Positions 6,290 through 12,995 of a stretch of 12,995 bases of DNA are shown in pieces. The stretch is taken from contig JBKJIJ010000018.1 of NCBI GenBank assembly GCA_046598525.1, positions 1-12,995 of the forward strand. Direction: 5' to 3'. The notes under the pieces were generated by a model. That model ran no database searches. It was not told the DNA's origin and saw only the letters and a list, made by a program, of their open reading frames with translations. Within the stretch, counting starts at the first letter, position 1, and each line of letters begins with the position of its first letter. The translations under genes and the position numbers were made by a program. The DNA comes from Methylotenera_A sp046598525 (lineage in GTDB: Bacteria; Pseudomonadota; Gammaproteobacteria; Burkholderiales; Methylophilaceae).

Positions 6290-7702
6290 TTAATACACCA
6301 TATTATCAGCGCTTAATATCGCTTGAAGTCTATCGCCTAGCTTAATCCATGCTTCTTGTTTTTCTTCTGCATATTCATAATGCAAATAATGCCTTCTTAC
6401 TTTGCTGCCTGCGAGTACGTGATTTTGACAACGATCAATGACATCTAAAGTTATCTTTAATTCTTGCATCATAGTTGCACCTGTTCGCCTTAAATCGTGA
6501 GGTGTCCATTCAATATCCCCTAATACAAGGCTATTGCTTTCAACTCTATGTTGCATTTTATGTGCGTGCTTTTTAAACTTTGATTGCCTGTCACCAATCT
6601 GTTTGCTTGCGGATTTAATGCAAACATGTTTTTCATTATTTCTTGCAGGGAATAGCCACTTAGTTTCACCTGTTAATTTTTGCAATTGTTCAAACTGCTT
6701 CAAGGTGAATTCAGACAAGTATAAATTTTGTGCTTGTTTCTTACCTTTTGCGCCTTTAGTATTTTCTTTTGGTATATGCCACATTTGCTTATCAAAATCT
6801 ACGTGTTTCCATTCAGCCATCAATAACTCGCCAATTCGACAAAGTGTGCCTAAACAAATCCACATGGCTAGTTGTACTTCTTTCTTTAATGGTCTTTCAA
6901 TTCCGTATTTAGCAGGTGCGTTTATATAATTGGTTTCAGTATCTATAAACACACTTTGAAGCTTTTTAATTTCATCAATGCTTAAACATCTTTCTCGTTC
7001 AGGCGTGTAATCATTGGGTAGTAATGGCTTTATGTCTGCGAGTAGGGCAGGGTTGCCGTCTATCAATAACGCACGATAGGGCTTGCGTTTTTCTGCCCAA
7101 GTAAGTATCTGAACAATACTTTTTGATACCACTACGGCGGTGCGGTTTTTTTCACTAGCAATAATCTTTTTATACAGATTAGTTAGATGTGTGTCGCTTA
7201 GGTCTTTAAGTGGAATGCTACCCACGCTTGGCAGTATATGAAGTTTGAATGTTCTAATGAGTTGTTCGTTACCATCGAAGCGATTAACACCGTCTATTAT
7301 CCAAACATTGTAAAGATCATTGAATGTTAGGTTTTCAATTGTTTTCTTTTCTGCTGTGGCGATAACTTCATCAACTGCGATTTGAGCTTCTATCTTGCCA
7401 GCTATTTTCTGAGCGCGGGGGTCCACACCTTCACTCACTAGCTTTTTCGCATTATCGCGATTAGCTCTGATTGTTGTCATATCTTTAGTAGGATAGCTAC
7501 CGCACTGGAATAAAGCTGTTTTTTTGCCAATTCTGAAAACATACTGAAAACGAATTGATGCGCTACCATCAACTTTTAATCTAACAGTGCCTGTTAAGCC
7601 TTCACCATCACTTAATGTGTCACCATTCCATGTCGCGGGAATAGAATTTAATTCTAAAGGTGTCCACTTCTTGGTTTTTACATTTTTAGGGTGTCTAGTC
7701 AT
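6290..7702 (-). CDS. int: P4-type tyrosine integrase
   Basis: This 470-residue site-specific recombinase would insert and excise the element at a tRNA gene. The N-terminal part (about 10-100) matches the DUF4102 arm-DNA-binding domain of P4-like integrases. The catalytic domain contains Arg289 in LCRIGE, the HxxR box His402-Arg405 in PHDLRRT, His428 in CQNH, and the nucleophile region RRHYLHYEY, where Tyr439 is the most likely catalytic residue. All catalytic positions are present, so the enzyme looks functional. It is read away from the tRNA-Pro(GGG) 3' fragment at 7887-7934, which is its probable attachment site. A repeated GGCATATACA lies just upstream of the start. A region of 126 bases separates it from the next gene on the same strand. 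Confidence 0.92.
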   Translation of the reverse strand: MTRHPKNVKTKKWTPLELNSIPATWNGDTLSDGEGLTGTVRLKVDGSASIRFQYVFRIGKKTALFQCGSYPTKDMTTIRANRDNAKKLVSEGVDPRAQKIAGKIEAQIAVDEVIATAEKKTIENLTFNDLYNVWIIDGVNRFDGNEQLIRTFKLHILPSVGSIPLKDLSDTHLTNLYKKIIASEKNRTAVVVSKSIVQILTWAEKRKPYRALLIDGNPALLADIKPLLPNDYTPERERCLSIDEIKKLQSVFIDTETNYINAPAKYGIERPLKKEVQLAMWICLGTLCRIGELLMAEWKHVDFDKQMWHIPKENTKGAKGKKQAQNLYLSEFTLKQFEQLQKLTGETKWLFPARNNEKHVCIKSASKQIGDRQSKFKKHAHKMQHRVESNSLVLGDIEWTPHDLRRTGATMMQELKITLDVIDRCQNHVLAGSKVRRHYLHYEYAEEKQEAWIKLGDRLQAILSADNMVY

Positions 7703-7716
7703 GTTATCTACTTTCA

Positions 7717-7738
7717 GGCATATACAAAGGCATATACA
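7717..7738 (-). repeat. Tandem repeat ahead of the island integrase
   Basis: GGCATATACA occurs at 7717-7726 and again at 7729-7738, a 12-base period, ending 14 bases upstream of the int start codon. Its position fits an operator or an arm-type site for integrase or for the AlpA-like protein. Confidence 0.5.
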
Positions 7739-7886
7739 TATTTTTAGATGTAATGATACTAGCTAATACTTAATGAGACAATAAATCAATATGTAAATAT
7801 GATTAAATTATTGATTTAAAAGATATTTATAATATAATTAAGTATCATAAAGAATCATGTGACTTTATATGAAAATATTTTTTAAC

Positions 7887-7934
7887 TGCCTGGGGGGCAT
7901 GGGGTAGCAAGTTCGAATCTTGCTGTCCCGACCA
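7887..7934 (+). other. Attachment site: 3' part of a tRNA-Pro(GGG) gene
   Basis: From 7887 the sequence is the 3' half of a tRNA: anticodon loop CTGGGGG (7890-7896) with GGG at positions 34-36, 3' anticodon stem GCATG (7897-7901), five-base variable loop, T-arm GCAAG-TTCGAAT-CTTGC (7907-7923), acceptor strand TGTCCCG and A-CCA ending at 7934. The 5' half is missing: the bases before 7887 do not complete the anticodon stem and contain no D-arm. This is the scar left when an element integrates at a tRNA anticodon region and the intact gene stays at the other end. With the integrase adjacent, it is probably the right-hand att site. Confidence 0.8.
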
Positions 7935-8716
7935 ATAAAAACAATAAGTTACAATATTAATAGCTGCCATATGGTAGTTTTTTTTGCTACTGGATGCCCA
8001 TACAACTACCCTCTTGCAAATATAGAGTATCTTATACCACTACTTTTTTGTAATGTAGGTGCATTAAAAAATAACCTTGACCTCTGAAATAATACGCCAC
8101 ATGTTATTACACGAAAAGCATGTGTTTGATTTCTTCATCGAGGGTGAGTTATTAACGCAGTACTTGCTGGCAAGTTGGAGAAAGTTAAATTAAACTAATT
8201 TTTTTAGTTTGCAAATGGCTGACCTTGCAGGTCAGATTACACTGAGAAACAATCGCGCGCTGGAAGTAAAAGAAACCCAGAAGGTATAAAGGCCAACTGC
8301 TCTTAGGAGCTTTATGAAGAACTCCTATGAGTCGACTGAGATGCAGTAGATACTTTTAAGTTTTATAATTACGCTTTAAATGGGCATCAAATGGGTAGAA
8401 AAGATTTATAGAAGACTTCAACTAAAAGCTATAGGACAGATTTCTGGCCCTCATTTTCCTGTTGTAGACGTTTCAGCAAAGCTCGGAGTCTCAACTAAAA
8501 TTTTTATGCGTGGTTCAAAAACACACCTAGCCCGAACCAGTGAGAACGGCTACTGAATTCCGAGAAGTCCAGAAGATTTTCTATTTGGCGCTACAAAATA
8601 TTAGGAATAATTGGAAGATGTCATTACGTTATTGGAAACTGCGTTAAATAGGTTTACTATTCAACTTGATTAGAGAATCCTTCAAGAGTAATTGACCGAT
8701 TTTTACGCAAAATTTA
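7935..8716. other. Degraded intergenic stretch
   Basis: No intact gene is visible. A short hairpin, CTGACCT-TGC-AGGTCAG, lies at 8219-8235. The part from about 8380 onward resembles a decayed IS3-type orfA. The rest shows nothing recognisable and looks like decaying DNA next to the integration site. Confidence 0.5.
8380..8600 (+). pseudogene. Remnant of an IS3-family transposase orfA
   Basis: In one frame from ATG 8380 a short stretch reads FPVVDVSAKLGVSTK, which matches the helix-turn-helix of IS3-type OrfA proteins (commonly of the form YPVxEVAxRLGVSTxSLYAWxK). After this the original frame runs into unrelated residues and a stop. One base earlier, another frame gives FYAWFKN, the expected continuation, which points to a frameshift. 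No orfB or terminal repeats are seen. The call rests on about 25 residues. Confidence 0.45.
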
Positions 8717-8774
8717 GGATGCTCTCAAATTTTCCCCAGCGTGCGGTGCACTTGCACCGTTTTTTCGAGCATCC
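8717..8774 (+). terminator. Strong nested stem-loop terminator
   Basis: CGGTGCA (8744-8750) pairs with TGCACCG (8753-8759) and is followed by six Ts (8760-8765). An outer pair, GGATGCTC (8717-8724) and GAGCATCC (8767-8774), encloses it. The T-run makes it a plus-strand terminator. It also lies just beyond the rnfH stop and may block minus-strand readthrough, though that direction lacks a T-run after the inner stem. Confidence 0.6.
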
Positions 8775-8800
8775 CTAGAAGAATCGTTACCTTATTAAAG

Positions 8801-9103
8801 CTATTTATTGTTTTTTTTATCAGATACACGTTGTTTGCGCACTTCTTTAGGGTCTGCAATCAGTGGTCGGTATATTTCGACTCTATCTAAATGCCGCAGC
8901 GGAGTTTCTAATTTAGATAACTTTCCAAACAAGCCTACTTTATTCACGCTTAAATCAATTTCAGGAAACTTCTGCAAGATGCCTGATGCGTTAATCGCTT
9001 GTTCTGCGGTGGTTTCTGGCGCTACTTGTAGCGGAATAATTAATTGATTATTCGGCAGCGCGTAAGCGACTTCTACCGTGATTAGTGATGAGTCCATCTT
9101 CAT
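8801..9103 (-). CDS. rnfH: RnfH family ubiquitin-like protein
   Basis: The 100-residue protein has the RnfH pattern: an initial beta strand ITVEVAYALPNNQ, the middle PLQVAPETTAEQAINASGIL, then KVGLFGKLSKLETPLRHLDRVEIYRPL and a Lys/Arg-rich tail. RnfH has a ubiquitin-like beta-grasp fold; its exact role is not settled, although it is named after a link to the Rnf electron-transport locus. No rnf genes are visible here. The start codon overlaps the ratA stop by one base (TAATG), so the pair is almost certainly translated as one operon, the usual arrangement in proteobacteria. A second Met two codons in is an alternative start. Confidence 0.93.
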   Translation of the reverse strand: MKMDSSLITVEVAYALPNNQLIIPLQVAPETTAEQAINASGILQKFPEIDLSVNKVGLFGKLSKLETPLRHLDRVEIYRPLIADPKEVRKQRVSDKKNNK

Positions 9104-9549
9104 TAACTCTTTAATGTTGTTTTGTAAACTTTATCGGCACGCGCTACAAAGCCATCTACAAATGTATTGGCAATATGGCTAAATACAGGCGCAATAATTC
9201 TCTCTAAAAAGCCATTAGCAAACTCGTAATTCAATTTAAATTCAATTTTGCAAGCATCTGCACGCAGCGCAATAAACTGCCAGCTACCATCCAAATGTTT
9301 AAATGGGCCATCTTTTAACTGAATATCCATGTTGTGCGGATAGGTTTTATTATTGATTGTGGTGAATTGCTGTTTAATGCCATGATAATTAATATGCAAA
9401 GTAGCGCTCGTTTTGCTATCGGTGCGCTCAAGCAAATCGACGCCACCGCACCAAGGCAAAAATTGCGGATAATCTTCGACCGCATCCACCAAAGCATACA
9501 TCTGCTCGGCCGAATACATCACCAACACGGTTTTTTGAACAACATTCAT
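9103..9549 (-). CDS. ratA: RatA family START-domain protein (coenzyme Q-binding/ribosome-association type)
   Basis: The 148-residue protein belongs to the polyketide-cyclase/START-like family that includes E. coli RatA and the mitochondrial ubiquinone-binding Coq10. The recognisable features are the N-terminal VLVMYSAEQMYALVDAVEDYPQFLPWCGG and the later FEFxLNYEFANGFLERIIAPVF-type region. E. coli RatA has been reported to bind the large ribosomal subunit and block subunit joining; whether that holds here cannot be seen. It is encoded directly upstream of rnfH and divergently from smpB across 75 bases, a conserved proteobacterial arrangement. The frame is intact. Confidence 0.93.
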   Translation of the reverse strand: MNVVQKTVLVMYSAEQMYALVDAVEDYPQFLPWCGGVDLLERTDSKTSATLHINYHGIKQQFTTINNKTYPHNMDIQLKDGPFKHLDGSWQFIALRADACKIEFKLNYEFANGFLERIIAPVFSHIANTFVDGFVARADKVYKTTLKS

Positions 9550-9624
9550 AGTTTAAGATTTATATTCCGCATCAATACTAGCGTAAAATACTATTTTAAG
9601 TCATAAACAGCCAATATCCGCAAC

Positions 9625-10074
9625 ATGAGCATCGCCCAAAACAAAAAAGCTTTTTTCGATTATTTTATTGAAGACAAATTCGAAGCCGGAATCGTGCTTG
9701 AAGGCTGGGAAGTAAAGGCAATTCGCGATAATCGCGCCAATTTAAAAGAGGCGTACGTGATTATTCAGCGCGGTGAAATTTACCTTATCGGTTGCCACGT
9801 AACCCCTATGGGTGCCGCTTCTACGCACATTCGCCCAGATGCGATTCGCACACGTAAGTTATTGTTACATAATGAAGAAATCATTAAATTAATCGAAAAA
9901 GTAGACCGCGCCGGCTACACAATCGTGCCGCTAGATATGCATTTTTCCAAAGGTCGAGTTAAAGTACAAATTGGTTTAGCTAAAGGTAAAAAGCAACACG
10001 ACAAACGCGATACTGAAAAAGCGCGTGATTGGGAGCGCGAAAAAGGTCGAATTATGCGTTCGCATAATAAGTAA
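9625..10074 (+). CDS. smpB: SsrA-binding protein SmpB
   Basis: SmpB binds tmRNA, delivers it to stalled ribosomes and mimics the anticodon arm during trans-translation. The 149-residue protein shows the family landmarks in order: KKAFFDYFIEDKFEAGIVLEGWEVKAIR, the stretch with HIRPDAIRTRKLLLHNEEI, DMHFSKGRVKVQIGLAKGKK and the basic tail that folds on the ribosome (DTEKARDWEREKGRIMRSHNK). Length is normal. No clear Shine-Dalgarno sequence precedes the ATG. Its RNA partner ssrA lies about 1.2 kb downstream on the same strand, with a glycosyltransferase between. Confidence 0.97.
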   Translation: MSIAQNKKAFFDYFIEDKFEAGIVLEGWEVKAIRDNRANLKEAYVIIQRGEIYLIGCHVTPMGAASTHIRPDAIRTRKLLLHNEEIIKLIEKVDRAGYTIVPLDMHFSKGRVKVQIGLAKGKKQHDKRDTEKARDWEREKGRIMRSHNK

Positions 10075-10088
10075 TCTTATTCTTCAAA

Positions 10089-10113
10089 ATAAAACAGGTT
10101 TTATGTTTTTTTT
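10089..10113 (+). terminator. Weak terminator after smpB
   Basis: ATAAAA (10089-10094) and TTTTAT (10099-10104) form a short stem with loop CAGG, followed by G and eight Ts. The stem has only A-T pairs, so termination is probably partial. Confidence 0.4.
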
Positions 10114-10140
10114 GAGTAATAGATATTTTATGGGGTGAAG

Positions 10141-11175
10141 ATGAAAATTAAAAATAACAATCAAATAACCACGTCAAGCGTTTCAGTTGCTATGGCCACT
10201 TACAATGGAGCTAAATATTTAAAAGAGCAGCTTGAAAGCATAGCTTGTCAAACCGTTTTACCCAGTGAAATTGTAATATCTGACGATTGTTCTAGTGATG
10301 AAACAAGAGGAGTCGTTGAAAGATTTATTAAATCGAGCGGAATGAATGTTAAGTTTTTGCCAAATCAATTCAATATTGGCATTATCAATAATTTTTTTAA
10401 TGCTTTTGATCATTGCACTGGTGATTACATTTTTTATTGTGACCAAGACGATGTATGGATGCCTGATAAAGTAGAACAATGTCTGCACTGTTTTGAGCAA
10501 TCCAAGCAAATTAAATTAGTCATACATCAAAATAATATAGTTGATCAAAATCTTAAAGATCAGGGCATCATCCAGCCACATATTAACAAATCGCACATAC
10601 TTCAATTTCCAGTCTATCATGATAGTGTATGGGGTTTTGGTCATCAAATGGCTTTCCATCGCACTATTTTGCCAATGCTAGCTTACTTAAAAGATTTAAA
10701 AGAAACACGTTTAAGCCAAATTGCAAAATGTTTTGATTTATCAATTATTGTTGCAGCCGGCTTAAATGGTGATGTTTTTATGTTAAAAAAACCACTAGTT
10801 TTTTTTAGGAGGCACTCAGACTCAACAACAAATGCGGGCAAACAAATTGCTGGTTTATTTGATAAAGCAAAAAATAAAAATGAACATAATAATCATTACA
10901 TTGATGAGATTGAGGCTATGATAGAAATTCACGATGCTAAAAGTTTTCAGAATCTTTTACCTGTTGAACAAGCTCTTATATACAAAAATATGCTTAAGTG
11001 TAAGCTGATAAAGTATAAGAAGATTACCCAACTTTATACTGGTGAATCGCTTTCTAAATATATTGTTGCGTTAGCAAGTTCAATAAATTACGCTTTGAAG
11101 AATAATTTAATAATAAAAAAAGAAATTGCAAAAAACATTTTTTATTCATTCTTGCTTCGTGTTTCAAATAAATGA
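10141..11175 (+). CDS. Family 2 glycosyltransferase
   Basis: The 344-residue protein has the GT-A fold signature of family 2 enzymes: VSVAMATYNGAKYLKEQLESI at the N-terminus, the nucleotide-sugar site SDD at about 47-49, and the metal-binding DQDD at about 101-104 (FYCDQDDVW). The DQDDxW form is common in rhamnosyltransferase-like enzymes of O-antigen and capsule loci, but the sugar cannot be told from sequence. No membrane segment is evident. ATG 10141 is preferred over GTG 10135 because GGGG lies five bases ahead of it. The gene is very AT-rich and stands alone between smpB and ssrA without other polysaccharide genes, so it may be an acquired single gene. Confidence 0.88.
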   Translation: MKIKNNNQITTSSVSVAMATYNGAKYLKEQLESIACQTVLPSEIVISDDCSSDETRGVVERFIKSSGMNVKFLPNQFNIGIINNFFNAFDHCTGDYIFYCDQDDVWMPDKVEQCLHCFEQSKQIKLVIHQNNIVDQNLKDQGIIQPHINKSHILQFPVYHDSVWGFGHQMAFHRTILPMLAYLKDLKETRLSQIAKCFDLSIIVAAGLNGDVFMLKKPLVFFRRHSDSTTNAGKQIAGLFDKAKNKNEHNNHYIDEIEAMIEIHDAKSFQNLLPVEQALIYKNMLKCKLIKYKKITQLYTGESLSKYIVALASSINYALKNNLIIKKEIAKNIFYSFLLRVSNK

Positions 11176-11302
11176 TTCTTACATAAATAATAAAAAAAGT
11201 TTAGTCGTAGAATAAATTTCTGTTTGATGGGCAGTCAAAATCAATAACTAAAGTTTTATAATTGTGAAACTAACTATATTTAAAGTGCTAGCTTTAAACA
11301 TG
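11176..11302. other. AT-rich spacer upstream of ssrA
   Basis: Nothing recognisable lies here beyond the ssrA promoter region at its right end. Confidence 0.5.
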
Positions 11303-11308
11303 TATAAT
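11303..11308 (+). promoter_or_regulatory. ssrA promoter -10 box
   Basis: A perfect TATAAT lies 12 bases before the first base of the mature tmRNA, which fits a sigma-70 promoter with a start at or a few bases ahead of 11321. The -35 match is poor (TTAAAG at about 11280 with 17-base spacing). Confidence 0.6.
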
Positions 11309-11320
11309 TGAATTCTGTTT

Positions 11321-11688
11321 GGGGCTGACCAGGTTTCGACGTGGGTTACAAAGCAGTGCAGGGCATACCGAGGCTCAGACTACCTCGTAAATACAGCTGA
11401 AACAAGTATAGTCGCAAACGACGAAACTTACTCTCTAGCCGCTTAAGACCGGTTGGACGCTGCACCAGCTCTCCCGTGGGTTGGATTGAGGCAACTCATA
11501 CGCAGTGTCATATACACGGGATACGTTTTACGTTGGGTTACTTAGCGTAGGATTAACCTTAAGGTAGCTCGCTTGCACACTGCTTGTCTGTTGGTGTGGT
11601 GCAGGTTAAATTAAACAACAAGGCTAAGTATGTAGAACTGTCTGTGGAGGATTTGCGGACGGGGGTTCGATTCCCCCCAGCTCCACCA
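11321..11688 (+). ncRNA. ssrA: Transfer-messenger RNA (tmRNA)
   Basis: tmRNA rescues stalled ribosomes with SmpB and adds a degradation tag. The 368-base RNA starts with GGGGCTGACCAGGTTTCGAC, and its 5' GGGGCTG pairs with CAGCTCC near the 3' end to form the alanyl acceptor stem, followed by A-CCA at 11688. The T-arm GGGGG-TTCGATT-CCCCC is present. The tag reading frame begins at GCA 11414 and reads ANDETYSLAA before TAA at 11444-11446. It is a one-piece (not circularly permuted) tmRNA. Its 3' end is followed by an integrase gene, a common target for integration. Confidence 0.97.
11414..11446 (+). other. tmRNA-encoded proteolysis tag, ANDETYSLAA
   Basis: The resume codon GCA opens a ten-codon frame giving ANDETYSLAA and a TAA stop. 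With the alanine from charged tmRNA the full tag is AANDETYSLAA. It ends in the LAA degron read by ClpXP and ClpAP. Confidence 0.85.
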
Positions 11689-11694
11689 AAACTC

Positions 11695-11725
11695 AAAAAA
11701 CCCATTGATTCTTAATGGGTTTTTT
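11695..11725 (+). terminator. Rho-independent terminator of ssrA
   Basis: AAAAAACCCATT (11695-11706) pairs fully with AATGGGTTTTTT (11714-11725) around a seven-base loop, and the Ts continue after one G. It starts seven bases beyond the CCA of tmRNA. Being symmetrical, it may work in both directions. Confidence 0.85.
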
Positions 11726-11749
11726 GTTTTTCAAGATTTAAGATTCGCT

Positions 11750-11775
11750 GGTGTCCCAATGAGGTGTCCCAGTGA
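11750..11775 (+). repeat. 13-base tandem repeat over the integrase start
   Basis: GGTGTCCCAATGA (11750-11762) is followed directly by GGTGTCCCAGTGA (11763-11775), differing at one base. The second unit contains the GTG start codon of the integrase (11772), and GAGGTG across the junction is its ribosome site. The repeat could be a binding site for the integrase or its regulator. Confidence 0.6.
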
Positions 11776-12932
11776 AAATTAATAAGCCAATTAAGTTTTC
11801 ATCCAGACTGCATCTTAATCGCTACGGAGTTTATGGGTTTAGGCTTATTATCCCAAAAAACTTCAAATGTTTATTCATACAAAATGAATACCGCATTTCG
11901 TTAAAAACAAGAAATAAGGACGTTGCAAAAGCTCATTCTTTTAAGTTAACAGCTTTGGTGCAAGTCCATTTTGAAAGAATCCGAATGGCAATAAATTTTG
12001 AAGACGAGCATAAAGCTGCACTTGAGCTTGTTCAATCCCTACAAATTCAGGATTTTGATAATCATATTAATTTTTTAGAAAATTTATATGAATTTGATTC
12101 AGGAGAAAATAAACAGACTTTACTTGAATTAATTAATTTGAGAAAAAGAGATAACGAATACAAGCAGCAAATTGAAGCATTATTAGAAGAGCATTTAAAA
12201 AACTTGTCTAGTTGCAGTGAAAGTAAAATAGATTCAATCACCAATGACTTCTATACTGAGGTTACATCCATAAAACAAAGTCAGTGGCTTCAGGCTCAAG
12301 AAATAAATAGATTTACACTTGGTCTGCAATCAGCGGTGCATTCAAAGGTGAATCTACTTAATTTACAAGAAGTGAAAAAAGAATTCGATTCTGATAAAGA
12401 AAAGCTGCGTCAGTTTACGTCTGATTTAATTGCTAAAGCATATGCAAGCTCGCCAAATTCACAACAGCACTCAAACCCTACTGAAGCAGATTCAAATAAG
12501 TCCAAAACGCTCCTAAGCGAAGTTGTTAAAGAGTATTCTATTCATCAGAAAGCGGAAGGTAAGTGGACAGCTAAAACCGAAAATACTGTAAAAGAAATTT
12601 TCGAGTTATGGATTCGGATTGTTGGGGATATGCCTATTGAAGATTATGATTTTGAAAAAAATCGTAAATTTAAAGCGGTGCTTCAAAAGCTTCCAGCAAA
12701 CATAAATAAATCACCAAAATATAGAAATAAAACAATTGATGAAATACTTGAGCTAGATGCAACGCCAGCTGCAAGCCATACTATAAATAAAAAACTGGCA
12801 AGGGTTTCATCTTTATTTGACTGGGCTAATCAGTATGGACATGCAACCGTAAACCCCGCTAAGGGGATGACAATTAAAAGTCCAAAATCAGCCCGTGACG
12901 TGTCAACCAGCATGCAATACTTTCCAGATTAG
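11772..12932 (+). pseudogene. Tyrosine integrase truncated by IS21
   Basis: The 386-codon frame starts at GTG 11772 with GAGGTG five bases upstream. The N-terminus (LHLNRYGVYGFRLIIPKNF, then RISLKTRNKDVAKAH) is of the DUF6538 type found in many phage and island integrases. A long charged middle region follows, then the core-binding SAM-like domain ending in LARVSSLFDWANQYGHATVNPAKGM. The catalytic domain with its Arg, HxxR and Tyr residues is absent: the native sequence stops at 12912, where the IS21 end begins, and the last six codons are read from the insertion sequence. Its position just after ssrA marks it as the integrase of a tmRNA-targeting element. It cannot be active as it stands. 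Confidence 0.85.
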
Positions 12933-12995
12933 TGGTGGAAACAGCGTCCAATAGTTTCCACCTCAGTATGTCACCATCCAGTGTTTTAGCTGGAG
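12913..12995 (+). mobile_element. Second IS21 copy, istA-side end only (window ends inside)
   Basis: These 83 bases are identical to the reverse complement of 2294-2376, so this is the istA-side end of the same insertion sequence in opposite orientation. The istA gene would begin just past the window edge, on the plus strand. Confidence 0.93.

Noticed and set aside
6534..6929. 131-codon plus-strand ORF opposite the integrase
   Set aside because: It lies wholly antisense to the intact integrase, is Cys- and Phe-rich with no recognisable domain, and looks like a mirror of the real frame.
4..12995. A composite transposon that moves the 10.5 kb between the IS copies
   Set aside because: The interior holds core genes (smpB, ssrA, ratA, rnfH) and parts of two other elements; no target duplication supports transfer as one unit. 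Inversion or independent insertions fit better.

Overview
The window looks like chromosomal DNA of an AT-rich betaproteobacterium, possibly near the Methylophilaceae. This rests on the RatA/RnfH pair divergent from SmpB, the style of these proteins, and a tmRNA tag of the betaproteobacterial ANDETY type. The genus is a guess. No base-by-base GC count was made, but the IS21 element at the left is visibly richer in G and C than everything else.

Layout from left to right. (1) 4-2376: a complete IS21-family insertion sequence with istA and istB on the minus strand. (2) 2377-3880: about 1.5 kb with no convincing gene but dense in repeats and long hairpins. (3) 3881-7702: a minus-strand block read int, conserved island protein, AlpA-like winged-HTH protein, small P-loop/helicase-like ATPase. 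(4) 7887-7934: the 3' part of a tRNA-Pro(GGG) gene, from the anticodon stem to CCA, which is the expected att scar of the integrase. (5) 7935-8800: decayed DNA with a frameshifted IS3-type orfA remnant and a strong terminator. (6) 8801-11688: core genes rnfH and ratA (minus), then smpB, a family 2 glycosyltransferase and the tmRNA gene ssrA (plus). (7) 11772-12912: a second tyrosine integrase directly downstream of ssrA, cut off before its catalytic domain. (8) 12913-12995: the first 83 bases of a second copy of the same IS21 element, in opposite orientation and identical to the first copy.

Two different integrative elements, one in tRNA-Pro and one at tmRNA, therefore flank a short core segment. 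Each is interrupted by a copy of the same insertion sequence. The intact tRNA-Pro and the far end of each element are outside the window or lost.

The best candidate for something undescribed is the tRNA-Pro element. It has a compact gene set (integrase, conserved-tail island protein, AlpA-like regulator, small helicase-like ATPase) next to a long noncoding tract with three large stem-loops and paired repeats whose hairpins differ in sequence but keep their fold. By analogy with satellites such as P4, the ATPase could act on this tract as an origin or packaging/processing region. That is inference; no function can be read directly from the sequence.
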